Origin: an uncultured Clostridia bacterium
GTDB lineage: Bacteria; Bacillota; Clostridia; Oscillospirales; Oscillospiraceae
Assembly: GCA_937894515.1 (NCBI GenBank)
Contig: CALCRH010000132.1
Location: forward strand, 1 to 39,008
Length of the DNA stretch: 39,008 nucleotides
Reading direction: 5' to 3'
The notes under the pieces are model-generated. The model was not told where the DNA came from, did not search any database, and saw only the letters and a list, made by a program, of their open reading frames with translations. Position numbers and translations under genes: made by a program. Position 1 is the first letter of the stretch, and every line of letters begins with the position of its first letter. Positions 8,168 through 15,773 of this stretch are shown here, in pieces.

Positions 8168-9669
8168 TCAATGATTTGCAGGAACTCTTCCCAACTGTCC
8201 ACCACGGTGGCATCGGGAGCAATCTCCAGCAGTTTTTCTCTGCCGCGAAAACCCCAGCTGACCCCGATGAAGTCTATCCGGCTGTTCCGGGCCGTGGCAA
8301 TATCCACCTCGCTGTCGCCGATATAGACCGCGTTCTCCCGACTGGTGCCCAACTTTCGGAGCATATCGTCCACCATATCCGGTGCAGGTTTCCGGGGCAT
8401 GGGCGGGACTTCACCTAAAACAGGAATGCCGGGGAAAAACTTTTCGCCCAATGCCTGCACGGCGGGATCGTTTTTGTTGGAGACGATGGCTACCTTGGCG
8501 CCCCGCTTCTGCAATTCCCGCAGAGTCTCCACCGTGCCGGGATAAGGGGCGGTTTTCACACAGGAGTGGGCCTCGTACCACGCGCGGTAATCCTTGAGAA
8601 CGGCATCAAAGTCCGGGGTATCCATGCCTTGGGGCAGACTCCGGGCAATCAGGTCCTTTGCTCCATTGCCGGTGGCATCCCGGATCTGTTCATGGGTGCG
8701 CTCCGGATAGTTATGGAGCCGCAGGGTACGGTTCACCGCATCATGGAGATCGTCCAGGGTGTTCATGGTGGTGCCGTCCATATCAAATAAAAAGGTCTTG
8801 TATTTCATGGTTTTCTTCCCTTTCACAAGGTGCGGTAACAGAATACTGCCCAAAATCAGTACAATACCCAGCAGATTCAGCGGTGTAAATGCCTCACGCA
8901 GGACGATAGCACCCAACACGGTAGCAACCGCCGGAGAGAGGGCGCAGAACAGGCTGCTTCGCTCCGCCGTGGTGTGGCTCTGCGCCACCGGCTGAAGCGT
9001 ATAGCCAAAGCCGGTGCAGACCACTGCCAGCGCCAGAATGATACCCCACTCGGAGGGGGTATCAGGCATGCGGGGCGTTTCAAAAAAGCAGGAGGCGATC
9101 AGGGCATACAGTCCCAGAAAGCCCACCTCCAGCACGCCGATGGTAAAGCCGTCACAGCGGTGGCTGGTGCGGTCGATGGTGATAATGCCGCAGGTGTAGA
9201 GCATGGCGGAGATCAGGGCGATCCTCTCTCCCCTGCCTAAAGCAAATTGTCCGCCGTGCATAGTCAGCAGAAACACGCCCGCCACAGCGATGCCGGCGCA
9301 CAGGACACTCATGCCCCTGGGTGCTCTGCGGTGAAGCAGGGCTTCCGCCAGCGGCACAAAGATGATGGCAAGGTTTTCCAGCAGCGACACCGTACCGCTT
9401 GCCGCCGTTTGCAGCGCAAACATCTCGCAGGACATCACCGCAAAGAAGTTCAGTCCCACCAATGCGCCGTAAAGCACCGTGCGGCGGTCGAGATGGGCAA
9501 GCAGGTGCTTATGGAACACAATGGCAAGCAGCACAAACGCCAGCAAAAAGCGCACTGCCAGCATATTGAACGGATGCATGGTGCCCAGCCCCATTTTATT
9601 AAAGATGAAAGACGTGGCACGGCCGGAAATCACAGCCGCCAGTAAAATCTCCGCTTTGCGCCGGGTCAT
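8164..9669 (-). CDS. Fused EamA-type drug/metabolite transporter and HAD phosphatase
   Basis: This 501-aa frame joins two proteins normally encoded separately. Residues 1-287 form a DMT/EamA carrier with about ten membrane helices (starting TRRKAEILLAAVISGRATSF and ending LILGSILLPHLV). Residues 288-501 form a complete HAD hydrolase of the phosphoglycolate-phosphatase type, with motif I FLFDMDGT, motif II VSNK, motif III RKPAPDM and motif IV GDSEVD. There is no stop codon at the joint. An internal ATG at 8806-8808 (MKYKTFLF) has AAGGGAAG a few bases upstream, so free HAD could also be made. I chose the ATG at 9667-9669 because of AGAGGTG 6 nt upstream. The HAD part probably dephosphorylates a small phosphorylated metabolite in the cytosol; the transporter cargo is unknown. 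Confidence 0.85.
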   Translation of the reverse strand: MTRRKAEILLAAVISGRATSFIFNKMGLGTMHPFNMLAVRFLLAFVLLAIVFHKHLLAHLDRRTVLYGALVGLNFFAVMSCEMFALQTAASGTVSLLENLAIIFVPLAEALLHRRAPRGMSVLCAGIAVAGVFLLTMHGGQFALGRGERIALISAMLYTCGIITIDRTSHRCDGFTIGVLEVGFLGLYALIASCFFETPRMPDTPSEWGIILALAVVCTGFGYTLQPVAQSHTTAERSSLFCALSPAVATVLGAIVLREAFTPLNLLGIVLILGSILLPHLVKGKKTMKYKTFLFDMDGTTMNTLDDLHDAVNRTLRLHNYPERTHEQIRDATGNGAKDLIARSLPQGMDTPDFDAVLKDYRAWYEAHSCVKTAPYPGTVETLRELQKRGAKVAIVSNKNDPAVQALGEKFFPGIPVLGEVPPMPRKPAPDMVDDMLRKLGTSRENAVYIGDSEVDIATARNSRIDFIGVSWGFRGREKLLEIAPDATVVDSWEEFLQIID

Positions 9670-9697
9670 GGAATGCACCTCTTTTGCATGAAATAGA

Positions 9698-9719
9698 GGG
9701 CGGACAGAGTCGTCCGCCC
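9698..9719 (-). terminator. GC-rich hairpin between ychF and the transporter/HAD gene
   Basis: GGGCGGAC (9698-9705) pairs with GTCCGCCC (9712-9719). On the minus strand it is followed only by TCTATTTC, so termination would be partial. It may also be a processing or stabilising element. Confidence 0.5.
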
Positions 9720-9731
9720 CTACCAACTGTA

Positions 9732-10844
9732 TCAGACGTTAAAGCGGAAGTAGATCATGTCGCCGTCCTTGACGATATACTCCTTGCCCTCACTGCGGAG
9801 CAGACCCTTTTCCTTGGCGGCGTTGACGCTGCCGCATTTCATCATTTCCTCAAAGTTGATGGTTTCGGCGCGGATAAAGCCCCGCTCGATATCGCTGTGG
9901 ATCTTACCGGCGGCCTGAGGCGCCTTGGTACCCTTGCGGATGGTCCAGGCGCGGCACTCGTCCTTGCCGTAGGTCAGGAAAGAGATCAGACCCAGCAGAT
10001 CGTAGGAGCACTGGATCAGGCGATCCAAACCGGACTTCTCGATGCCCAGGTCTTGAAGGAACATGGCACGCTCCTCGGGATCATCCAACTCGGCGATGTC
10101 CTGCTCCAGCTTGGCGCAGATGGGAAGCACCTGCGCGCCCTCCTTGGCAGCCAGATCCCGTACCAGCTTAAAGTATTCGTTGTTCTCGCAGTCGGCAAAG
10201 CCGTCCTCATCCATGTTGGCGGCATAGATGATGGGCTTCAGACTCAGCAGATCGGCGGTAGACAGCAGCGCCGCATCATCCTCACCGCACGCGAAGGTAC
10301 GGGCGGACTTGCCGCCGTCCAGATGCTTGGCCAGAGCGGAGAATACCTCTGCCTCATGGAGGAACTTCTTGTCGCCCTTGGCGGCCTTGGCGGCCTTTTC
10401 CACCCGGCGGTTCACCATCTCCAGGTCTGCCATGATGAGCTCGAGGTCGATGGTCTCGATGTCGCCGATGGGGTCAACAGGTACGTTGGTACCGGCATCG
10501 GCCACCACGTGCATGATGTTCTCATCATCAAAGCAGCGCACCACATGGACGATGGCATCCGTGCGGCGAATATTCTCCAGAAACTTGTTGCCCAGACCTG
10601 CGCCCTGAGATGCGCCCTTCACCAGACCGGCGATGTCCACGAACTCGATGACCGCCGGAGTCTTTTTGTCCGGCTCGTACATCTCAGCCAGCTTGTCCAA
10701 CCGCTCGTCCGGCACCGCCACCACGCCCACATTGGGCTCGATGGTGCAAAACGGATAGTTGGCACTCTCGGCGCCGGCGTTGGTGATGGCGTTGAACAGG
10801 GTCGATTTGCCCACGTTGGGCAGACCCACAATACCTAATTTCAT
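9732..10844 (-). CDS. ychF: Redox-regulated ATPase/GTPase YchF (OBG family)
   Basis: This 370-aa ribosome-associated P-loop protein belongs to the Obg family but usually prefers ATP. It begins MKLGIVGLPNVGKSTLFNAIT, giving the G1 P-loop, followed by the G3 region (VDIAGLVKGAS) and the long coiled insert after residue 130. The C-terminal TGS-like domain ends in IHSDIERGFIRAE and VKDGDMIYFRFNV. The usual length is about 365 aa. The start is the ATG at 10842-10844, directly preceded by AGGAGG; the same frame open further upstream is an artefact. It has its own promoter and lies 62 bp before the transporter/HAD gene. Confidence 0.97.
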   Translation of the reverse strand: MKLGIVGLPNVGKSTLFNAITNAGAESANYPFCTIEPNVGVVAVPDERLDKLAEMYEPDKKTPAVIEFVDIAGLVKGASQGAGLGNKFLENIRRTDAIVHVVRCFDDENIMHVVADAGTNVPVDPIGDIETIDLELIMADLEMVNRRVEKAAKAAKGDKKFLHEAEVFSALAKHLDGGKSARTFACGEDDAALLSTADLLSLKPIIYAANMDEDGFADCENNEYFKLVRDLAAKEGAQVLPICAKLEQDIAELDDPEERAMFLQDLGIEKSGLDRLIQCSYDLLGLISFLTYGKDECRAWTIRKGTKAPQAAGKIHSDIERGFIRAETINFEEMMKCGSVNAAKEKGLLRSEGKEYIVKDGDMIYFRFNV

Positions 10845-10877
10845 AAGGATAGCCTCCTTTGTTTTCTCTAAAAGGGT

Positions 10878-10906
10878 ATTGTAGCATCTTTGGGGGAATT
10901 GTGCAA
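10878..10906 (-). promoter_or_regulatory. Promoter of ychF
   Basis: The minus-strand -35 TTGCAC (10901-10906) and -10 TACAAT (10878-10883) have a 17-bp spacer. Confidence 0.7.
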
Positions 10907-10914
10907 GACTTGGC

Positions 10915-10946
10915 AAAAAAAGAGAGCCTTTCGGCTCTCTTTTTTG
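10915..10946 (-). terminator. Intrinsic terminator after kup
   Basis: AGAGAGCC (10921-10928) and GGCTCTCT (10933-10940) form the stem around TTTC. A long T-run follows on the minus strand. Confidence 0.9.
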
Positions 10947-10947
10947 C

Positions 10948-12939
10948 TTACTTGATTCGCGCAATATGTCGTCCGTCTCCGGTATTGCCCACCAGCAGGG
11001 GTACTTTTTCGATGACCAGCGAGGAGGTATCCAGACCGTACCACTTCTCCTTGGAGCCCGCCACACGGCGAATGGCATACTTGATATTGAGAATGGCCTC
11101 GTCCGTGGCTGACAGGCGGTTGGTCTTGGTGGGAACGGATTTGTGCAGCATACAGAACTTAAACGTACCCACAGGCGATTTGCCGTAGATGGAGTATTTC
11201 CGCTCCTGCATGGGCAGTTCGCCGGACTTGAGCAGATCGCCCACAATCTGACGCAGATAGATGTTGATCTTCTGGTCGCTCTTGAAGCCCAGATTCAGCC
11301 GAACCCGGAAGATGTAATCCGTGCCGTAGGTCTCCACCTGATAATTCATGGTATCCGGCTCATCGGTGACATTGACGCTGATAAACCAATAGGCCGCCGC
11401 ACGCTTGGGATCTTTATCCAAAATGGAGTATAGAATATCACGGTCGATGGTGTCGGGATCATCGTCCGCTTTGTCCAGAAAGACCAGATTGTGAGCCAGC
11501 AGAGGAATACTCTCATCGTCATGCAATGCGCCCAGATTGCCTACATAGTCGCTCAAAGGCAGCTCCACGCAGTATTTGTGCTCCAACTGGGTGGCACGAT
11601 ACCACACCACCATGATGGCAAACAGCAGCAGCGCCATGATGACCGCCACGTAACCGCCGGCGGCAAACTTGCCCAGGCTGGAAACGAAGAACACCATCTC
11701 GATAGCGCCGAACACGATCAGCACAAATGCCGCCAGCGGTGCTTTCTTCTTTATCTTCAGCAGATAGACCGACAGCAGCAGCGTGGTCATCAGCATGGTG
11801 ACCGTGATCGCCAAGCCGTACGCAGATTCCATACGGGCGCTGGAGCGGAAGTACAGCACCACCAGGGTGCAGCCGATCCACAGAATGTTATTTACTGCGC
11901 CGATATAGATCTGTCCCTTGGTATCGGAGGGATACTTGACCTCCAGATGGGGCATCAGATCCAGGCGGATGGCCTCGGACACCAGGGTATAGGAGCCGGT
12001 GATCAGCGCCTGGGAGGCGATAACCGCTGCCGCCGCACCCAGCAATACCGCCACAGGACGCAGCGCCTCGGGCAACATCTGGAAAAACGGGTTCAGATCC
12101 GCAATAGAGAACAGTTCAGTATTCCCGGTGTTCTGCAAAATCCACGCGCCCTGTCCCAGATAGTTCATAATCAGGCAGATTTTGACAAAAGGCCAACTGA
12201 AATAGATATTCTCCCGCCCCACATGTCCCATATCGGAGTATAGTGCCTCGGCACCGGTGGCTGCCAGGAACACGCTGCCGAGGATCATAAAGCCCACCTT
12301 GTTGTACGGGCTGAACAGCACCTTGACGGCATAGATAGGGTTGAATGCCTTCAGCACCACAGGCAGAGCCGTAATATTCCAAATGCCCATTACACCGAGG
12401 AACGTAAACCAGATCAGCATCACAGGGCCAAAGGCCTTGCCGATTTTACTGGTGCCGGCACGCTGTACCATAAACAGCACAAAAATGATGGCTAATGTAA
12501 TCAGAATGACTTTTGCCTGCCCTGTACCGAGAAAGCGATTCATCACCTCAATGCTCCGCAGGCCCTCGATGGCGGTGGTCACCGTAACAGCCGGGGTCAG
12601 CACGCCGTCAGCCAACAGGGCTGCACCGCCGATCATGGCCGGAATAATCAGCCACTTGGCACAGCTTTTCACCAGCGCATACAGGGAAAAGATACCGCCC
12701 TCGCCGTGGTTATCCGCTTTCATGGCAATCAAAACATATTTTATCGTGGTCAAAAGCGTGATGGTCCAGATGACCAATGACAGCGCACCGATGATGAAAT
12801 CTTCATTCACCTGCGAAATGCCGCCATTGCCCTCCAGAATGGACTTCATCACATACAGCGGCGATGTGCCGATGTCACCGTACACGATACCGATGGTAAC
12901 AAGGAACATGCCAAAGCGGAAGCCTTTCTTTCTCTCCAT
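10948..12939 (-). CDS. kup: KUP-family potassium uptake protein
   Basis: This 663-aa K+ transporter (K+/H+ symport in characterised members) has about twelve N-terminal helices. Its hallmark sequence GIVYGDIGTSPLYVMKSIL lies near the N-terminus, followed by ADNHGEGGIFSLYALV and GGAALLADGVLTPAVTVTTAIEGL. The last 200 residues form a soluble cytoplasmic domain, as usual. I take the ATG at 12937-12939 because GGAGGA lies 4 nt upstream; an in-frame ATG four codons earlier (12951) lacks a site. Upstream are two direct TTAACA-like hexamers (see separate entry). No c-di-AMP riboswitch fits in the short leader. Confidence 0.95.
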   Translation of the reverse strand: MERKKGFRFGMFLVTIGIVYGDIGTSPLYVMKSILEGNGGISQVNEDFIIGALSLVIWTITLLTTIKYVLIAMKADNHGEGGIFSLYALVKSCAKWLIIPAMIGGAALLADGVLTPAVTVTTAIEGLRSIEVMNRFLGTGQAKVILITLAIIFVLFMVQRAGTSKIGKAFGPVMLIWFTFLGVMGIWNITALPVVLKAFNPIYAVKVLFSPYNKVGFMILGSVFLAATGAEALYSDMGHVGRENIYFSWPFVKICLIMNYLGQGAWILQNTGNTELFSIADLNPFFQMLPEALRPVAVLLGAAAAVIASQALITGSYTLVSEAIRLDLMPHLEVKYPSDTKGQIYIGAVNNILWIGCTLVVLYFRSSARMESAYGLAITVTMLMTTLLLSVYLLKIKKKAPLAAFVLIVFGAIEMVFFVSSLGKFAAGGYVAVIMALLLFAIMVVWYRATQLEHKYCVELPLSDYVGNLGALHDDESIPLLAHNLVFLDKADDDPDTIDRDILYSILDKDPKRAAAYWFISVNVTDEPDTMNYQVETYGTDYIFRVRLNLGFKSDQKINIYLRQIVGDLLKSGELPMQERKYSIYGKSPVGTFKFCMLHKSVPTKTNRLSATDEAILNIKYAIRRVAGSKEKWYGLDTSSLVIEKVPLLVGNTGDGRHIARIK

Positions 12940-12962
12940 ATTCTCCTCCATGGATCATTCTA

Positions 12963-12979
12963 TCTTAACAGTTTCTTAA
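12963..12979 (+). promoter_or_regulatory. Direct-repeat box upstream of kup
   Basis: TTAACA and TTAACG are repeated with 5 bp between them, an 11-bp helical period. This matches the layout bound by PhoP/OmpR-family response regulators. It lies about 25-40 bp before the kup start codon and may overlap the promoter. The identification is by pattern only. Confidence 0.35.
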
Positions 12980-13049
12980 CGGTCTTATTTTATTATCATA
13001 GCACAAATAGGGAATAATTTCAAGCAAACCGCCGTGATTTAACACAAAC

Positions 13050-13079
13050 GTAAGAAAAGGCACCCGTCCGGGTGCCTTT
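13050..13079 (-). terminator. Terminator of the suf pair
   Basis: AAAGGCACCC (13056-13065) pairs with GGGTGCCTTT (13070-13079) around GTCC, followed by TTTTCTTA on the minus strand. Confidence 0.88.
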
Positions 13080-13083
13080 TTGC

Positions 13084-14013
13084 TTATGCCAAGAAGCCCT
13101 TCAGAATGGTGTCCTCAGCCTCCTCGGAGGTCAGTCCCAGGGTCTCCAGCTTCAAAAGCTGATCGCCGGCGATCTTGCCGATGGCGGCCTCGTGAATGAG
13201 CTGTGCCTCGGTGGAGTTGGCGGTGATAGCGGGGACAGAGGAAATTTTTGCGTTTCCCATGATGATACTGTCGCACTGGACATGGCCAAAGCAGGCGGCA
13301 TTGCCCACCACCACGGGACGGAACTCCTGATAGCTGTCGTCCTGTGCCACAGAGCGGGAGATGACCCTGCCCTTGGCGTCGTCGCCATTGAGTTCGATGA
13401 CCATATCGCTGATGGCTTCCTGTCTGCCGTGGGTCAGCAGGCGCTCGGTGACCACCACTTCGCTGCCCGCCTCACAGACGAATTTGGTATAGCGCCTGGT
13501 GGAGTCGATGCCCCGGATCTGCACCGTGTCCATCTGCATGGTGCTGTTCTCACCGATATATACGATAGTCTGGGGATTCATCACGTTTTTGCCGGTCTGG
13601 CCGGGATCGTTCTCGCCGTAGTGCTTTTCAGCATAGCGAACACGGCTGTTCTTCCCGATGTGGAAGGTATGGACACCATCGTGACGGCTCTCGTCACAGC
13701 CGGAGTTGTGGATACCGCAGCCGGCGATGATCTCCACATCGCAGTCGTCGCCCACATAGAAGTCGTTATAGACCATCTCGGAAAGGCCGGTCTTGCTGAT
13801 GATGACGGGGATATAGCACTTCTCTCCTTTGGTGCCGTCTAAAATGCGGATATCAATGCCCTCTTTGCCATCTGTACGGGACTCGATCTTGATATGCTCC
13901 GTGGACTGGCGGGCTTCGCAAGTGCTGTCCTTGCGGATGTTCAGGGCGTCCACCGGTTTGCCGGTCAGATCAGCGATTTTTTCCAGCAGCTCGCTGTCGA
14001 TTCTGTCGATCAT
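13084..14013 (-). CDS. sufB: SufB/SufD-family Fe-S scaffold (SMS-type)
   Basis: This 309-aa cytosolic protein carries the SufBD beta-helix core, with the family region TVQIRGIDSTRRYTKFVCEAGSEVVVTERLLTHG and the C-terminal HEAAIGKIAGDQLLKLETLGLTSEEAEDTILKGFL helix where SufC docks. It is shorter than full SufB (about 470 aa) or SufD (about 430 aa). That size fits the minimal SMS Fe-S system, which has one B-like protein and SufC. It lies 4 bp after sufC; its AAGGAGGG ribosome site overlaps the sufC stop. No cysteine desulfurase (SufS) or SufU is adjacent, so sulfur supply must be encoded elsewhere or be sulfide. With only one SufBD-family protein visible, it probably works as a homodimer. Confidence 0.88.
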   Translation of the reverse strand: MIDRIDSELLEKIADLTGKPVDALNIRKDSTCEARQSTEHIKIESRTDGKEGIDIRILDGTKGEKCYIPVIISKTGLSEMVYNDFYVGDDCDVEIIAGCGIHNSGCDESRHDGVHTFHIGKNSRVRYAEKHYGENDPGQTGKNVMNPQTIVYIGENSTMQMDTVQIRGIDSTRRYTKFVCEAGSEVVVTERLLTHGRQEAISDMVIELNGDDAKGRVISRSVAQDDSYQEFRPVVVGNAACFGHVQCDSIIMGNAKISSVPAITANSTEAQLIHEAAIGKIAGDQLLKLETLGLTSEEAEDTILKGFLA

Positions 14014-14017
14014 GGCG

Positions 14018-14752
14018 TCAGCCCTCCTTACGGTTCATCACCGGGCAGCCACCCAGGGTGTCCGCCAGGATCAGGGGGAATATCTCCTCGGTGGTGCCGC
14101 GATGGGCGATCTCGCCGCCGGCAATCACCAGAATTTCGTCTGCCAGCTGAATGATACGCTCCTGGTGGGAGATGATGATCATGGTGGCGCTGCCCTCTTT
14201 GTGGATCTGCTCAAAGGTCTCGGTAAGCCGGGCAAAGCTCCACAGATCGATGCCGGCCTCCGGCTCATCAAAAATCATCAGGCCGCTGTGGCGAGCCAGA
14301 ATGGTGGCAATCTCAATGCGCTTGACCTCGCCGCCGGAAAGGGATACGTCCACCTCCCGGTCCAGATAGTCGTTGGCACACAGGCCCACCTTGGTCAGGT
14401 AGGCACAGCACTTGTCCTTGCTGAGCTTCTCCTCCCCTGCGGCGAGTAGCAGCAGGTCGTGGACGGTGATGCCCTTAAAACGGGGCGGCTGCTGAAAACC
14501 GTAGCTGATACCCTTTTGGGCACGCTGTGTGATGGAAAGACCGGTCACGTCCTCGCCGTTCCAGAGGATCCGGCCGCTGGTGGGCTGTACCAGACCCATA
14601 ATCACCTTGGCAAGCGTGGTTTTGCCGCCGCCGTTGGGGCCGGTAAAGACCACCATCTTGTGGTCAGGAATGGTCATATTGATGTCCTTCAGAATGTCCA
14701 GCTCTCCCTCCGGAGTGGACACCCGGTAGGAAATATGCTTCAATTCCAGCAT
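14018..14752 (-). CDS. sufC: Fe-S cluster assembly ATPase SufC
   Basis: This 244-aa cytosolic ABC-type ATPase drives conformational change of the SufB-like scaffold. It shows Walker A (GPNGGGKTTLAKVIMG), the Q-loop region GFQQPPRFKGI, the signature LSGGEVKRIEIA and Walker B (LMIFDEPEAGIDLW), followed by the switch histidine (ISHQERI). The Walker A glycine triplet GGGK and the GISYGFQQPP stretch are typical of SufC rather than of transporters. The start at 14750-14752 has a perfect AGGAGG; a longer frame continuing upstream is spurious. It is the first gene of a two-gene operon with its own promoter, which faces the promoter of the HD hydrolase. Confidence 0.94.
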   Translation of the reverse strand: MLELKHISYRVSTPEGELDILKDINMTIPDHKMVVFTGPNGGGKTTLAKVIMGLVQPTSGRILWNGEDVTGLSITQRAQKGISYGFQQPPRFKGITVHDLLLLAAGEEKLSKDKCCAYLTKVGLCANDYLDREVDVSLSGGEVKRIEIATILARHSGLMIFDEPEAGIDLWSFARLTETFEQIHKEGSATMIIISHQERIIQLADEILVIAGGEIAHRGTTEEIFPLILADTLGGCPVMNRKEG

Positions 14753-14795
14753 AGGAATCGCCTCCTTGGTATCTTGCGGATATTTTAACCAATAT

Positions 14796-14824
14796 AGTGT
14801 AGCAGGTATTCCAAAAAAATGCAA
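14796..14824 (-). promoter_or_regulatory. Promoter of sufCB
   Basis: The minus-strand -35 TTGCAT (14819-14824) and -10 TACACT (14796-14801) are 17 bp apart. Confidence 0.75.
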
Positions 14825-14839
14825 GTCGCGGTTTTTTAC

Positions 14840-14868
14840 TTGCAACTTGGAAAAAGCGGGTGTAAAAT
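14840..14868 (+). promoter_or_regulatory. Promoter of the HD hydrolase gene
   Basis: The plus-strand -35 TTGCAA (14840-14845) and -10 TAAAAT (14863-14868) are 17 bp apart. It is divergent from the sufCB promoter. Confidence 0.65.
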
Positions 14869-14902
14869 GACGGCAACCAATCTGAAAAAGGAGGCTTCCC
14901 CC

Positions 14903-15484
14903 ATGAAAAACATGATCTCCCGCGAGGCGGCTCTGACCGCGCTGAAAGAGTACAACAAGGAACCGTTCCATATCCAGCACGCCCTGACGGTGGAGGGGGT
15001 CATGCGCTGGTATGCCAAGGAGCTGGGCTATGGCGAGGACGCCGATTTCTGGGCAACGGTGGGTCTCCTGCACGACATCGACTTTGAGATGTGGCCGGAG
15101 GAACACTGCCTCAAGGCGCCGGAGCTGCTGGAGAAGGCGGGCTGTGATGCCGACCTCATTCACGCGGTCTGCTCCCACGGCTATGGCCTGTGCTGTGACG
15201 TGGAGCCGGTACACGAGATGGAAAAGGTGCTGTTCGCCTCTGACGAACTGACCGGGCTCATCGGTGCCGCCGCCAAGATGCGTCCCAGCAAGAGCTGCCA
15301 GGACATGGAGCTTTCCAGCCTGAAGAAAAAATTCAAGGACAAGAAGTTTGCCGCCGGGTGCAGCCGTGACGTGATCATACAGGGTGCCGAGCGTCTGGGC
15401 TGGGAACTGGACAAGCTGCTTGCCATGACTCTGGACGCCATGAAATCCTGCGAGGACGACATCAACAAGGCCATGGGGTTTTAA
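14903..15484 (+). CDS. HD-domain hydrolase
   Basis: This 193-aa cytosolic protein has an HD phosphohydrolase fold. Visible metal ligands are His in PFHIQHALTVEGVM, the HD pair in GLLHDIDFE, and later histidines in AVCSHGYG. Such short HD proteins often act on phosphorylated nucleotides or other metabolites, and the substrate is not predictable here. The start ATG at 14903 follows AAAGGAGG at good spacing; the frame open from 14819 would run through the promoter. It stands alone, transcribed towards fakA, and is closed by a strong terminator. Confidence 0.85.
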   Translation: MKNMISREAALTALKEYNKEPFHIQHALTVEGVMRWYAKELGYGEDADFWATVGLLHDIDFEMWPEEHCLKAPELLEKAGCDADLIHAVCSHGYGLCCDVEPVHEMEKVLFASDELTGLIGAAAKMRPSKSCQDMELSSLKKKFKDKKFAAGCSRDVIIQGAERLGWELDKLLAMTLDAMKSCEDDINKAMGF

Positions 15485-15500
15485 CGGATCAAAGCTGAAA

Positions 15501-15532
15501 AAATAAGACAGCCCTTCGGCTGTCTTATTTTT
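15501..15532 (+). terminator. Terminator of the HD hydrolase gene
   Basis: AAATAAGACAGCC (15501-15513) pairs with GGCTGTCTTATTT (15518-15530) around CTTC, with a T-run. The same hairpin, with nearly the same flanks, occurs again at 15741-15769 on the other side of the 208-bp repeat. Confidence 0.88.
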
Positions 15533-15740
15533 CAGACTGTCAAAAAACTTGAAGCAAAAAGCGAAAGCTTACGAATGATAGAGTAGCGGGGGAGCTCGAG
15601 GGGGCAAAAGCCCGCCTCGAATGAAATAGTAGCACAAAAAACGGCTGAAATCAGCCGTTTTTCGCATTTTGCAGAATGCAAAATGCTGTGCTTTTTCAGC
15701 TTGTCAAAAAAGCCAGAGGCTTTTTTGACAAGCTGAAAAA
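15533..15740 (+). repeat. 208-bp structured intergenic repeat, copy 1
   Basis: This stretch is identical over 208 bp to the reverse complement of 32817-33024. It contains a GC-rich hairpin around a GGGGC-AAAA-GCCC core, the hairpin 15636-15662 (ACGGCTGA/TCAGCCGT), the hairpin GCATTTTGC/GCAAAATGC (15664-15686), and a 23-bp perfect hairpin at its right end (15692-15714 with 15718-15740). No convincing gene lies in it; the frames crossing it are artefacts. It fills the gap between the terminators of two convergent genes. It could be a MITE-like element or a structured RNA gene; I do not recognise it. Confidence 0.9.
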
Positions 15741-15773
15741 TAAGACAGCCCTTCGGCTGTCTTATTTTTTATT
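15741..15773 (-). terminator. Terminator of fakA
   Basis: TAAGACAGCC pairs with GGCTGTCTTA around CTTC. On the minus strand it runs straight into TTTTTCAGC of the repeat. It is almost identical to the terminator at 15501-15532. Confidence 0.85.

Noticed and set aside
9732..11246. Long 504-codon frame for ychF reaching into kup
   Set aside because: The conserved YchF N-terminus and a perfect ribosome site fix the start at 10844; the upstream part is antisense-free read-through of the kup end in another frame.
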